Part shown: piece after piece, positions 21,646 to 30,172 of the stretch
How the letters are laid out: each line of letters begins with the position of its first letter
How positions within the stretch are numbered: the stretch's first letter is position 1
Assembly (NCBI GenBank): GCA_027486495.1
Contig: JAIXOZ010000004.1
Location: forward strand, 1 to 32,891
Source: Comamonadaceae bacterium
GTDB lineage: Bacteria; Pseudomonadota; Gammaproteobacteria; Burkholderiales; Burkholderiaceae_C
Direction of reading: 5' to 3'
Length of the DNA stretch: 32,891 nt
Made by a program: the position numbers and the translations under genes
Notes under the pieces: generated by a model
What the model was told of the DNA's origin: nothing
Database searches by the model: none
Seen by the model: the letters and a program-made list of their open reading frames with translations, nothing else

Positions 21646-23457
21646 ATGCCCGTCTACACCCCGCCCCTTCGCGACATGCAGTTTGTCTTGCACGAGTTGC
21701 TCAACGTGAGCGCCGAGCTCAAGGCCTTGCCCAAGCACATCGACACCGACGCCGACACCATCAACGCGGTGCTCGAAGAGGGTGGCAAATTTGCCGCTGA
21801 GGTGGTGTTTCCCATCAACATCTCGGGCGATACCCAAGGCTGCCAGCTCAACCGCGACACGCACGAGGTCAAAGCACCCGATGGTTTCAAAGAAGCCTAT
21901 GCGCTTTACGTGGCGGGTGGCTGGCCATCGCTGAGCTGCGACCCCGCGTTCGGCGGTCAGGGCCTGCCCTTTGTGGTCAACCAGTGTTTTTACGAGATGC
22001 TCAACTCGTCCAACCAGGCTTGGACCATGTACCCGGGGCTGAGCCACGGCGCTTACGAATGCCTGCATGCCCACGGCACGCCCGAGCAAAAAGCCCTGTA
22101 TTTGCCCAAGCTGACCAGCGGCGAATGGACCGGCACCATGTGCCTGACCGAGCCGCATTGCGGCACCGATCTGGGCATGCTGCGCACCAAGGCCGAGCCG
22201 CAGGTCGATGGCACTTACAAGCTCAGCGGTCAGAAGATTTTCATCAGCGCGGGCGAGCACGACCTGGCTCCCAACATCGTGCACCTGGTGTTGGCCCGCC
22301 TGCCCGATGCGCCTCCCGGCAGCAAAGGCATCAGCCTCTTCATCGTGCCCAAATTCAATGTGGCCGCCGACGGCAGCATGGGTGAGCGCAACGGCATTTA
22401 CTGCGGTGGCCTGGAGCACAAGATGGGCATCCACGGCAACGCCACTTGCCAGATGGTGTTGGACGGCGCGGTGGGCACACTGGTGGGCCAGCCCAACAAA
22501 GGTTTGGCCGCCATGTTCGTGATGATGAACGCCGCCCGCCTGGGTGTGGGCAACCAGTCGCTGGGCCTGACCGAAGTGGCCTACCAAAATGCCCTGGCCT
22601 ATGCCAAAGACCGTGTGCAAATGCGCTCCCTCACGGGCGTCAAGGCGCCAGGCAAACCGGCCGACCCGATCATCGTGCACCCCGATGTGCGCCGCATGCT
22701 CATGACTGCCAAGGCCTATGCCGAAGGTGGCCGCGCCCTGGCTTGCTACTGCGCCTTGTTGCTCGACAAAGAACTCAACCACCCCGACGAAGCGGTGCGT
22801 GCCGAGGCCGCTGAAGTGGTGGCCTTGCTCACGCCCATTGTCAAAGCCTTCACCACCGACAACGCTTGGGAAGCCACATCGGCCTGCCAGCAGGTCTTTG
22901 GGGGCCACGGCTACATCAAGGAGTGGGGCATGGAGCAGTTCGTGCGCGACGCCCGCATCAACATGATCTACGAAGGCACCAACACCATCCAGTCGCTCGA
23001 CTTGCTGGGCCGCAAAGTGCTGGGCAACCAGGGCGCCACCCTCAAGAAATTCGGCAAGCTGGTGGAGCAATTGGTCAAGGCCGAAATGGCCAACGAAGCC
23101 ATGGGTGAGATCATCAAGCCACTGGCCGATTTGGGTCAAAAGCTCACGCAGCTCACAGGCGAAGTGGGCATGAAAGCCATGAGCAATGCCGACGAAGTAG
23201 GCGCAGCGGCCGTGGACTACCTGCGCGTGGTGGGTCACCTGGTGTTGGGCTACTTCTGGGCCCGCTCGGCGCAGATCGCTCTGGCCAAATTGGCCGAAGC
23301 CGAAGAGGAGGCTCAACGCCCCGACTCGTTCTACCAAGCCAAGCTGCAAACGGCGCGTTTTTACTTCACCCGCCTGATGCCCGAAACCTCCAGCCTCATG
23401 CGCCGGATCCGTGCGGGCAGCGAGGTGCTGATGGACACCGACGCCGCATTGGCTTAA
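21646..23457 (+). CDS. Acyl-CoA dehydrogenase with C-terminal extension (DmdC/FadE-like, about 600 residues)
   Basis: This 603-residue FAD enzyme introduces a trans-2 double bond into an acyl-CoA. It has the long architecture (N-terminal helical region, FAD-binding middle, C-terminal helical domain plus an extra domain). This is seen in 3-methylmercaptopropionyl-CoA dehydrogenases and related long-chain enzymes. The FAD/substrate motif CLTEPHCGTDLG and the catalytic base Glu443 in IYEGTNTIQ are intact. AGGAG lies before the ATG at 21646. DUF2147, crotonase and thioesterase genes follow on the same strand, consistent with beta-oxidation of a fatty or modified acyl-CoA. The DMSP-derived substrate of DmdC should not be assumed: the family is broad. 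Confidence 0.92.
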   Translation: MPVYTPPLRDMQFVLHELLNVSAELKALPKHIDTDADTINAVLEEGGKFAAEVVFPINISGDTQGCQLNRDTHEVKAPDGFKEAYALYVAGGWPSLSCDPAFGGQGLPFVVNQCFYEMLNSSNQAWTMYPGLSHGAYECLHAHGTPEQKALYLPKLTSGEWTGTMCLTEPHCGTDLGMLRTKAEPQVDGTYKLSGQKIFISAGEHDLAPNIVHLVLARLPDAPPGSKGISLFIVPKFNVAADGSMGERNGIYCGGLEHKMGIHGNATCQMVLDGAVGTLVGQPNKGLAAMFVMMNAARLGVGNQSLGLTEVAYQNALAYAKDRVQMRSLTGVKAPGKPADPIIVHPDVRRMLMTAKAYAEGGRALACYCALLLDKELNHPDEAVRAEAAEVVALLTPIVKAFTTDNAWEATSACQQVFGGHGYIKEWGMEQFVRDARINMIYEGTNTIQSLDLLGRKVLGNQGATLKKFGKLVEQLVKAEMANEAMGEIIKPLADLGQKLTQLTGEVGMKAMSNADEVGAAAVDYLRVVGHLVLGYFWARSAQIALAKLAEAEEEAQRPDSFYQAKLQTARFYFTRLMPETSSLMRRIRAGSEVLMDTDAALA

Positions 23458-23505
23458 AACGCCTCGCGCATCCCATCTCTTAAACCCAATCCGCAGGACA
23501 CCCCC

Positions 23506-23949
23506 ATGATCAAAACCATTTTCACACTGAGCATCGGTCTGATGAGCTTGGCCGCCCACGCCCAAATGAGCCCGGTGGGCTTGTGGCGCAGCATCGACGA
23601 TGCCACCCAACAGCCTAAAGCCGAAATCCGAATCACCCAAAATGTGGCAGGGGGCTTGTCTGGAGTGGTCGAAAAAGGACTGCAAAACAACCCCAACACC
23701 GACCCCAACTGCAATCTGTGTACCGATGACCGCAAGGGTAAACCCAAAATCGGACTTGAGATCATCCGGGGCGGTCAACAAGGCGACGGCAAGCCGGTGT
23801 GGGAGGGTGGGAAAATCCTCGATCCCGAAAACGGCAAGAACTACAGCCTGCGCCTGACCCCCATCGAGGGCGGAAAAAAGCTGGAAGTTCGAGGCTACAT
23901 CGGTACCCCCATGTTGGGTCGCACCCAAACCTGGATTCGAGTTCAGTAA
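23506..23949 (+). CDS. DUF2147 secreted protein
   Basis: This 147-residue protein has a Sec signal peptide (MIKTIFTLSIGLMSLAAHAQ, cleavage after AHA). The mature part matches the DUF2147 pattern: SPVGLWRSIDDATQQPKAEI near the start, then GGKILDPENGKNYSLRL and EVRGYIGTPMLGRTQTWIRV at the end. The family is a small periplasmic beta-barrel of unknown function, possibly lipid-binding. Two cysteines close together (PNCNLC, about residues 67-70) may form a disulfide. It sits between acyl-CoA genes, which hints at a link to fatty acids, but the function is unproven. Confidence 0.88.
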   Translation: MIKTIFTLSIGLMSLAAHAQMSPVGLWRSIDDATQQPKAEIRITQNVAGGLSGVVEKGLQNNPNTDPNCNLCTDDRKGKPKIGLEIIRGGQQGDGKPVWEGGKILDPENGKNYSLRLTPIEGGKKLEVRGYIGTPMLGRTQTWIRVQ

Positions 23950-23987
23950 ACCCTCTCGCTTGGCAAGACCCCACCAAAAGGACCTTC

Positions 23988-24749
23988 ATGTCTGACATCC
24001 TGACCCACATTGACGCGGGGGTGATGACCATCACCTTCAACCGCCTGGACAAAAAGAACTCCATCACCTCGTCCATGTACGCAGCCATGGCCGACGCTGT
24101 GGCCCAAGCTGGAGCCGACCCTGCCGTTCGGGTGGTGGTGTTTCAGGGGCACGAAAGCATCTTCAGTGCAGGCAATGACATCGGTGACTTTTTGAACCAG
24201 CCACCCAGCACGCAAGAGTCGCCTGTGTTCCGTTTCCTGCGCGGCATCGCGACTTTCGAGAAGCCGTTGCTCGCCGCTGTGGCCGGGCCGGCTGTGGGCA
24301 TCGGCACCACCATGCTGTTCCATTGCGACCTGGTCTATGCCGGTGACAACGCCGCGTTTTCCATGCCTTTTGTCAATCTGGGTCTTTGCCCCGAGGCGGC
24401 CTCCAGCCTGCTGGCGCCGCGCATGTTCGGTTACCACCGCGCTGCCGAAGCCCTGCTCATGGGTGAGCCCTTCTTTGCCGAAGCCGCGCAAGAAGTCGGT
24501 CTGGTCAACCGCGTGGTGCCACCCACCGAAGTCAACGGCTACGCGCAGGCGCAGGCCCGAAAGCTGGCCGCCAAGCCTTTGTCCTCCCTCATCGCCACCA
24601 AGCGCCTCATGAAAGGCGATCAGCAAGCTGTTCTGCAAAAGATGGACGAAGAAGGCCAAAGCTTTGGCCGCATGCTGCGCGAACCCGCTGCCAAAGAGGC
24701 GTTTGGCGCGTTCATGGAAAAGCGCAAGCCCGACTTTTCCAAACTTTGA
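23988..24749 (+). CDS. Crotonase-fold enoyl-CoA isomerase-like protein
   Basis: This 253-residue protein is a crotonase-superfamily enzyme. The CoA-binding segment (FSAGNDIGDFLN) and the second oxyanion-hole segment (AVAGPAVGIGTTM) are clear. The two glutamates of true enoyl-CoA hydratases appear replaced (Thr and Phe at the aligned positions). A Glu136 in LGLCPEAASS instead matches the catalytic base of delta3,delta2-enoyl-CoA isomerases. So it more likely shifts double bonds than hydrates them. The alignment was made by eye. AAAAGGA precedes the ATG at 23988. It lies between DUF2147 and a thioesterase, probably in the operon of the acyl-CoA dehydrogenase. Confidence 0.87.
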   Translation: MSDILTHIDAGVMTITFNRLDKKNSITSSMYAAMADAVAQAGADPAVRVVVFQGHESIFSAGNDIGDFLNQPPSTQESPVFRFLRGIATFEKPLLAAVAGPAVGIGTTMLFHCDLVYAGDNAAFSMPFVNLGLCPEAASSLLAPRMFGYHRAAEALLMGEPFFAEAAQEVGLVNRVVPPTEVNGYAQAQARKLAAKPLSSLIATKRLMKGDQQAVLQKMDEEGQSFGRMLREPAAKEAFGAFMEKRKPDFSKL

Positions 24750-24780
24750 AGGCTCGGGGCTGCCGAGCGCGGTTCTTCCC

Positions 24781-24786
24781 TAGAAT
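24781..24786 (+). promoter_or_regulatory. Possible -10 box directly before the thioesterase gene
   Basis: TAGAAT ends seven bases before the ATG at 24794. Transcription from it would start at or beside the start codon, giving a leaderless message. No good -35 is visible, so this is tentative. Confidence 0.3.
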
Positions 24787-24793
24787 CACAGGC

Positions 24794-25276
24794 ATGCCCC
24801 AACGTTCACCTGACCCCATTGTTCTGGAACCCGAGTACATCGAAGGTTTTTGCCAGATCCACGAAGAAAAAATCGTCTTCAACAAAACCTTGGGCCTGAA
24901 GCTGGTCAAGGTCACGCCCGAGGGCGTGGAAGCCCGCATCGACATGCGGCCTGAGTTGGTGGGGCACTTTGCCTACAACCGCATCCATGGCGGCGTCATC
25001 AGCGCGGTGCTGGACGCCATCGGCAGCGCGGCCGTGATGGCCGCAATGGCCGTCAAACACATGGACGAACCACCCCTCAAACGCTTGGAGCGCTTTGCCA
25101 AGCTGGGCACCATCGACTTGCGGGTGGACTACTTGCGCCCTGGCATTGGCGAGCACTTCACCATCACGGCCAACGCCTTGCGCGTGGGCTCGCGTGTGGG
25201 GTCATCGCGCATGGAGTTTTTTGGACCCGACGGGACCTTGATGTCCACGGGCGCTGCGGCTTACATCGTCTCCTGA
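24794..25276 (+). CDS. Hotdog-fold thioesterase, PaaI/YiiD-like
   Basis: This 160-residue cytosolic protein has a single hotdog domain. The signature NRIHGGVISAVLDAIG (about residues 61-76) holds the HGG helix motif and an Asp, as in PaaI-type acyl-CoA thioesterases. The GTIDLRVDYLRPG strand pair follows. It hydrolyses an acyl-CoA of unknown chain type. It starts 44 bases after the isomerase gene and may have its own promoter. It converges on another hotdog thioesterase gene with a 15-base gap. The ATG at 24794 gives a normal family length. Confidence 0.88.
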   Translation: MPQRSPDPIVLEPEYIEGFCQIHEEKIVFNKTLGLKLVKVTPEGVEARIDMRPELVGHFAYNRIHGGVISAVLDAIGSAAVMAAMAVKHMDEPPLKRLERFAKLGTIDLRVDYLRPGIGEHFTITANALRVGSRVGSSRMEFFGPDGTLMSTGAAAYIVS

Positions 25277-25291
25277 GCGGCACAAGACGAA

Positions 25292-25702
25292 TCACTCGGC
25301 AGGCACGGGCCGGGGCTTGCCTTGATCGTCCACGGCCACATAGGTCAGGTTCGCTTCGGTGACCTTGATGTATTGGCCCTGCAGCTGAAAGCGTTCTGCA
25401 AACACCTCGACCTTGACCGTGACGGAGGTGCGACCCACGCGCACGATGCGCGAGAAGAACGACAGGATGTCGCCCACCTTGACGGCTTGCTTGAAGATGA
25501 ACTCGTTCACCGCCACCGTGACCATGCGGCCCCGTACGCGCCGTGCGGGCAACACCGCACCCGCCAAGTCGACCTGCGCCATGACCCAGCCCCCAAAAAT
25601 ATCGCCGCTCGCATTGCAGTCGGCGGGCATGGGAATGACCTTGAGCACCAGCTCTTGGTCGGTGGGCAAAGACACGGTGTTGGGGTGTGGGGCGTCAGAC
25701 AT
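25292..25702 (-). CDS. Acyl-CoA thioesterase, YciA-like hotdog protein
   Basis: This 136-residue cytosolic hotdog enzyme resembles YciA. The motif MPADCNASGDIFGGWVMAQVD (split here by the catalytic Asp in GDIFGGW) is diagnostic, and TVAVNEFIFKQAVKVGD follows as expected. YciA-type enzymes are hexameric and hydrolyse many acyl-CoAs, recycling CoA. The ATG at 25702 was preferred to a GTG six bases upstream. It converges on the PaaI-like thioesterase and is divergent from the ABC exporter, with 40 bases between starts. Two unrelated hotdog subfamilies side by side suggest a CoA-recycling theme. Confidence 0.92.
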   Translation of the reverse strand: MSDAPHPNTVSLPTDQELVLKVIPMPADCNASGDIFGGWVMAQVDLAGAVLPARRVRGRMVTVAVNEFIFKQAVKVGDILSFFSRIVRVGRTSVTVKVEVFAERFQLQGQYIKVTEANLTYVAVDDQGKPRPVPAE

Positions 25703-25742
25703 GGGCACAATCGGTGGTTAACGTTCAATTGGATTGTCCCTT

Positions 25743-27581
25743 ATGCGCCACCACGGCGAAACCGCTGCCCCTGCTTCTCCCCATGCCCCTGGCACCAAGC
25801 CCGGCGCTGTGACGCCCACGCCGCCCGGCAACGACTGGAAAACCTTGTCGCGGCTCTTGCCCTATTTGTGGGAATACAAATGGCGTGTGGTCATTGCGCT
25901 CAGCCTCATGGTGTGCGCCAAGCTCGCCAACGTGAGTGTGCCTTTGCTGCTCAAGGAGCTGGTGGACGCCATGAGCCTCAAGCCCGGTGACCCGCAGGCC
26001 GTGTTGGTGGTGCCGGTGGCCTTGTTGGTGGGTTACGGTGCATTGCGCTTGATGACATCCGCCTTTACCGAGTTGCGCGAGTTGGTGTTTGCCAAAGCCA
26101 CACAAGGTGCTTCGCGCAGCATTGCCTTGCAGACCTTTGAGCATTTGCATGCTTTGAGTCTGCGTTTCCATTTGGCGCGACAGACCGGGGGCATGACACG
26201 CGACATCGAGCGCGGCGTGCGCGGCATCGAGTCGCTGATCTCGTATTCGCTCTACAGCATCATTCCTACCTTGGTTGAGGTGGGCCTGGTGCTGACGATT
26301 TTGGCGGTCAAATTCGACGCCTGGTTCGCGGGCATCACTTTGGCGGCCTTGGCGTTTTATATTTTCTTCACCGTGCGCGTGACCGAGTGGCGCACGCAGT
26401 TCCGCAAACAGGCCAACGAGTTCGATTCGGCCGCGCACACGCGGGCGGTTGACTCGCTGTTGAACTACGAAACCGTCAAATACTTTGGCAATGAGCGATT
26501 CGAGGCGGGCCGCTATGACGAAAGCTTGGAGCGCCTGCGCTTGTCGCGCCTGAAGGCACAAACCTCTTTGTCCTTGCTCAACACCGGGCAGCAGCTCATC
26601 ATTGCGGCCGCTTTGGTGACCATGCTGTGGCGGGCTACCGAAGGCGTGGTGGCAGGGCGCATGACCTTGGGCGATTTGGTCATGATCAATGCCTTCATGA
26701 TCCAGCTCTACATTCCGCTCAACTTTTTGGGGGTGCTGTACCGCGAAATCAAACAAAGCCTGACCGACTTGGACAAGATGTTTGTGCTGATGGACCGCGA
26801 GCGCGAAGTCGCCGATGCGCCGGGCGCAGCTGCGTTGGCTTTGGAAGGCGCACCCGATGTGGTGTTTGACCGCGTGTCATTCGCTTACGAAAGTGACCGC
26901 CCGATCCTGAAAGACATCAGTTTCACCATCCCTGCGGGTAAAACGGTGGCGGTGGTGGGGCCGTCGGGTTCGGGCAAGTCCACGTTGGCGCGTTTGATGT
27001 TCCGGTTTTACGACGTGCAGCAAGGCTTCATACGCATCGCGGGGCAGGACATCCGCGAGGTCACGCAATCGAGCGTGCGCCAAGCCTTGGGCATCGTGCC
27101 GCAAGACACGGTGCTCTTCAACGACAGCGTGGCCTACAACATCGCCTACGGTCGCCCGGGCGCCAGCCAGGCCGAGATTGAGGGCGCGGCGCGTTCGGCC
27201 CGCATCCACGACTTCATTGCCTCCACGCCCAAGGGCTACCAAACCTCGGTGGGTGAGCGCGGCTTGAAATTGTCGGGCGGTGAAAAGCAGCGCGTGGCGA
27301 TTGCCCGCACCTTGCTCAAAGACCCGCCAATTCTGGTGTTCGACGAAGCCACATCGGCGCTGGACTCGGCCAACGAACGCGCGATCCAGGCCGAGTTGGC
27401 CAGCGTGGCGCAAAACAAAACCACGTTGGTCATTGCGCACCGCTTGTCCACGGTGGTGGATGCGCACGAGATTCTGGTGATGGACGCCGGGCAGATCATT
27501 GAGCGCGGCAATCACGTCGAGCTGCTGGTCCAACAAGGGCGTTACGCCAGCATGTGGGCGATGCAGCAGTCGGGCGAGTAA
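25743..27581 (+). CDS. Atm1-type ABC exporter (fused membrane and ATPase domains)
   Basis: This 612-residue half-transporter acts as a homodimer in the inner membrane. Residues about 38-335 form a six-segment membrane domain. The ATPase domain (about 360-612) has Walker A GPSGSGKST (406-414), the signature LSGGEKQ (about 509-515), Walker B ILVFDEATSALD (about 529-540) and the H-loop AHRLS. The membrane-domain sequence LNYETVKYFGNERFE is diagnostic of the Atm1/HMT subfamily. Those proteins export glutathione-linked compounds or metals for iron-sulfur or detoxification roles. The ATG at 25743 was preferred to a TTG at 25734. It converges on paaE. Confidence 0.93.
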   Translation: MRHHGETAAPASPHAPGTKPGAVTPTPPGNDWKTLSRLLPYLWEYKWRVVIALSLMVCAKLANVSVPLLLKELVDAMSLKPGDPQAVLVVPVALLVGYGALRLMTSAFTELRELVFAKATQGASRSIALQTFEHLHALSLRFHLARQTGGMTRDIERGVRGIESLISYSLYSIIPTLVEVGLVLTILAVKFDAWFAGITLAALAFYIFFTVRVTEWRTQFRKQANEFDSAAHTRAVDSLLNYETVKYFGNERFEAGRYDESLERLRLSRLKAQTSLSLLNTGQQLIIAAALVTMLWRATEGVVAGRMTLGDLVMINAFMIQLYIPLNFLGVLYREIKQSLTDLDKMFVLMDREREVADAPGAAALALEGAPDVVFDRVSFAYESDRPILKDISFTIPAGKTVAVVGPSGSGKSTLARLMFRFYDVQQGFIRIAGQDIREVTQSSVRQALGIVPQDTVLFNDSVAYNIAYGRPGASQAEIEGAARSARIHDFIASTPKGYQTSVGERGLKLSGGEKQRVAIARTLLKDPPILVFDEATSALDSANERAIQAELASVAQNKTTLVIAHRLSTVVDAHEILVMDAGQIIERGNHVELLVQQGRYASMWAMQQSGE

Positions 27582-27593
27582 ACGCAGGCTTGT

Positions 27594-28697
27594 TCAGCGC
27601 TCGTCGAAACTGATCACCACGCGCTCGCTGGTGGGGCGTGCCTGGCAAGACAGGATGAAGCCTTGCTCGACTTCGGGCTTTTCAAGGGTGAAGTTTTTCT
27701 CCATCTCGGTCGTGCCTTCCATGACTTTGCAACGGCAGGTGCAGCAAACCCCGGCTTTGCAGGAGTAGGGCAGGTCCAGGCCCAGCGACAAGGCGATGTC
27801 GAGGATCTTCTCGTTCTTGTTCATTGGCATGTCGTAGGGTTTGCCGTCCAACACCACCGTCAGCTGCACTTCCCCTTGTTCGCGCGTGGCGGGGTGGCCC
27901 AGCACGGCCTGGCTGCGCTGCTCTGGTGTCAGTGCATCGAGCGTGGGTGAGCTGAAGCGCTCGGTGCGGATGCGCTCGGGTTTCACGCCCGCCGTCAACA
28001 GCGCCTGTTCGGTGGCTTCGATCATGGCTTCGGGCCCGCACACAAACACCTCGTCCATGCTGCCCACGGGCAAGAAGGCGTCGATGATGGCTTGGACTTT
28101 GGCGGCGTCGATGCGCCCCTCGAGCAAAGGCACTTCTTGCGCCTGGCGCGACAGGATGTGGATCAGCGTGAGGCGCGAAGGGTAGCGGTCTTTCAGGTCT
28201 TGCAGCGCCTCGTTGAACATCACGCTGTCCATGCGGCGGTTGCCATAGACCAGCGTGAATTTGCTGTCGGGTTGTTCTTCGAGGGTGCTCGACAAAATGG
28301 ACAGGATGGGCGTGATGCCCGAGCCAGACGCAAAGCCCACACGGTGGATGGCACGGGGGCGCTGCACCACAAAGCGACCATCGGGCGGCATCACACGCAA
28401 GGTGTCGCCCGATTGGAGTTGTGTCGCCGCCCAGTTGGAAAATACGCCACCTTCCACGGGGCGAATGCCCACTTCGAGCACGCCATTCTTTTGCAGCTGG
28501 CTGCGTGCCGAGCTGATGGAATAGCTGCGTCGCACATCGGTGCCGTCGATGTCGGCACGCAAGGTCAAGAACTGCCCTGGCTGGAAGTCGAAGCTGCTGC
28601 GCAGGTCCGTGGGCACGTTCAGCGTGATGGCCACGGCACCGGCCGCCTCCGGGTTGATGCGCGCGATGGTGAGGTCATGAAATCGGGGTGCGGACAT
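27594..28697 (-). CDS. paaE: Phenylacetyl-CoA 1,2-epoxidase reductase subunit PaaE
   Basis: This 367-residue cytosolic reductase passes NADPH electrons to the di-iron subunit PaaA. The N-terminal FAD domain carries RRSYSISS. The NAD(P) domain starts at GFASGSGITPILS, followed by VFVCGPEAMI. The C-terminal 2Fe-2S ferredoxin domain has CKAGVCCTC (C-x4-C-x2-C) and the last ligand in LSCQA. Length is close to the 356 residues of the E. coli protein. The ATG at 28697 is the usual MSAPRFHDL start. A GTG at 28733, adjoining the paaD stop, would add twelve residues. It is the last gene of paaABCDE. Confidence 0.95.
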   Translation of the reverse strand: MSAPRFHDLTIARINPEAAGAVAITLNVPTDLRSSFDFQPGQFLTLRADIDGTDVRRSYSISSARSQLQKNGVLEVGIRPVEGGVFSNWAATQLQSGDTLRVMPPDGRFVVQRPRAIHRVGFASGSGITPILSILSSTLEEQPDSKFTLVYGNRRMDSVMFNEALQDLKDRYPSRLTLIHILSRQAQEVPLLEGRIDAAKVQAIIDAFLPVGSMDEVFVCGPEAMIEATEQALLTAGVKPERIRTERFSSPTLDALTPEQRSQAVLGHPATREQGEVQLTVVLDGKPYDMPMNKNEKILDIALSLGLDLPYSCKAGVCCTCRCKVMEGTTEMEKNFTLEKPEVEQGFILSCQARPTSERVVISFDER

Positions 28698-28733
28698 GGC
28701 TTGAGGCTCTGGAGCTGGGTGACTTGGGGCCAC

Positions 28734-29276
28734 TCAGTAAGGTTTGAAGTAATCGAAGGGCTCCATGCAGGCCAGGCACCGGTAAAGGGCTTTGCATGCT
28801 GTTGAGCCGAAGTGTGAGGTTTCAGTGGTATTGGCCGAGCCGCATTGCGGGCAGTTCACCACCTCGGGTTTGACGCTGCGCGCGGCAAACTGCACCACGC
28901 TGGTCGCCCCTGTGGCGTTGTTGGTGCAGGCATGCGGCGGCGCGATGCCATAAGCGCGCAGTTTGTCTTTGGCAGCTTGTGTCATCCAGTCCGTCGTCCA
29001 CGCTGGAGCCAACTGCGTGACCACGCGGCCTTGCAGGCCATGGGCTTGCAGCAGGGCTTTCACGTCGTCTTCGATTTGGCCCATGGCGGGGCAGCCGCTG
29101 TAGGTGGGCGTGATGACCACTTCCAGTCCCGAGTCGCCAGCCCGCACGTCACGCAAAATGCCCAGCTCGCGCAAAGTGACCACCGGGATTTCCGGGTCGG
29201 TCAAGCTGTCGAGCAGGGTCCAAGCGTGGTCCACATCGACGGTGCTCGGCTGCGAAGTGAAGGAAGACTTGCTCAT
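28734..29276 (-). CDS. paaD: Phenylacetyl-CoA epoxidase assembly subunit PaaD
   Basis: This 180-residue protein belongs to the DUF59/MIP18 family and helps assemble metal centres of the PaaABCE epoxidase. The N-terminal domain has the family motif LTDPEIPVVTLRELGI. YSGCPAMGQIEDDV, with the reactive cysteine, follows. The C-terminal zinc-ribbon is visible as CPQC (about residues 141-144) and CLAC (about 168-171). It starts three bases beyond the paaC stop, so translation is coupled. All conserved residues seem present. Confidence 0.95.
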   Translation of the reverse strand: MSKSSFTSQPSTVDVDHAWTLLDSLTDPEIPVVTLRELGILRDVRAGDSGLEVVITPTYSGCPAMGQIEDDVKALLQAHGLQGRVVTQLAPAWTTDWMTQAAKDKLRAYGIAPPHACTNNATGATSVVQFAARSVKPEVVNCPQCGSANTTETSHFGSTACKALYRCLACMEPFDYFKPY

Positions 29277-29279
29277 GGG

Positions 29280-30062
29280 TTACCAAGTGGCTTGGGGGTG
29301 AGCGCGCGCCAAGCTTTGCATTTCGGCCAGCACAAAACCCAGGTGCTCAGAATGGATGCCTTGTTTGCCTGTGGGCACAAAGCCGCCATCGGCTGGGCGC
29401 TGCAGAGTGGCCTCTTTCAGTGCCTCTGCCACGATCTGGTTCCAGTCTTTTTGCAAAGCGGCCAGGTCGACACCCGTGCCGTTGGCCAGCGCGGTGGCTT
29501 CATGCGCGCTGTGGCTCCAAAACTCTTGGGTGTAGGGCAGCAACTGGTCGAGCGCCGCTTGTGCTTTGGCGTGTGACTCGTCGGTACCGTCGCCCAGACG
29601 CACCAGCCAATCGCGCGAATGGCGCAAGTGGTAGCGCACTTCTTTGAGCGACTTGGCGGCAATGGCGGCCAGCTGCGCGTCTTTCGAGTTTTGCAGTTGG
29701 TCCCAGACCAGCACCATCAGGCTGCTGTACAAGAAATTGCGCGTCATGGTCATGGCGAAATCGCGGTCGCCTTGGGCCGTTGCCGACATGAGGGGCATGT
29801 GCGGCAATTCGCACAAAGTGTAATTTTTGAAGTCAGGCACGTCACGGAAATATGCCAGTGTGTCTTCGGTGGCACCGCCGCCTTGCAGCGCGGCCGCGTG
29901 CTGGTAGAGCATGCGGGCTTGGCCCACCAGGTCCAGGCTGTTGTTGGACAGCGCGATGTCCTCTTCGAGAATGGGGCCGTGGCCACACCATTCGGCATTG
30001 CGCTGACCGAGGATCAGCGCGTTGTCGGCAAGGTGCAGGAGGTATTCAATTGGAGCATTCAT
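29280..30062 (-). CDS. paaC: Phenylacetyl-CoA epoxidase structural subunit PaaC
   Basis: This 260-residue all-helical ferritin-like protein partners PaaA in the epoxidase core but does not itself hold iron. Recognisable sequence includes LLHLADNALILGQRNAEWCG near the start. EVRYHLRHSRDWLVRLGDGT in the middle and GKQGIHSEHLGFVLAEMQ at the C-terminus follow. Length equals the family norm (about 250). It is separated from paaB by 106 bases, unlike the other tightly packed genes of the operon. Confidence 0.96.
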   Translation of the reverse strand: MNAPIEYLLHLADNALILGQRNAEWCGHGPILEEDIALSNNSLDLVGQARMLYQHAAALQGGGATEDTLAYFRDVPDFKNYTLCELPHMPLMSATAQGDRDFAMTMTRNFLYSSLMVLVWDQLQNSKDAQLAAIAAKSLKEVRYHLRHSRDWLVRLGDGTDESHAKAQAALDQLLPYTQEFWSHSAHEATALANGTGVDLAALQKDWNQIVAEALKEATLQRPADGGFVPTGKQGIHSEHLGFVLAEMQSLARAHPQATW

Positions 30063-30109
30063 AGGCTTAGCGAGAAGGTTTCAGGCAAGGCGCGTCAGCG
30101 AAGACAGTT

Positions 30110-30172
30110 CTAGAGCGAAGCGCACGGCGAGCCGCCGTAACGCTGCATGAAGCCTTCGCAGTAGCCGTTCAC
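30110..30172 (-). other. Possible 20-codon reading frame between paaB and paaC
   Basis: A GTG at 30172 overlaps the paaB stop (ATGTGA) and opens a frame that ends with TAG at 30110. The peptide would contain [15 protein letters not shown] and end CASL, with two cysteines and a mix of aromatic and glycine residues. I know no family for it. It may be a small protein, a leader for paaC translation or chance within an intergenic repeat. There is no ribosome binding site beyond possible coupling to paaB. Confidence 0.25.

Noticed and set aside
21358-23928. An 856-codon open frame on the minus strand, opposite the acyl-CoA dehydrogenase
   Set aside because: It is His/Gln/Gly-rich without any domain, lies antisense to a strongly conserved enzyme and reflects GC-biased codon use of that gene.
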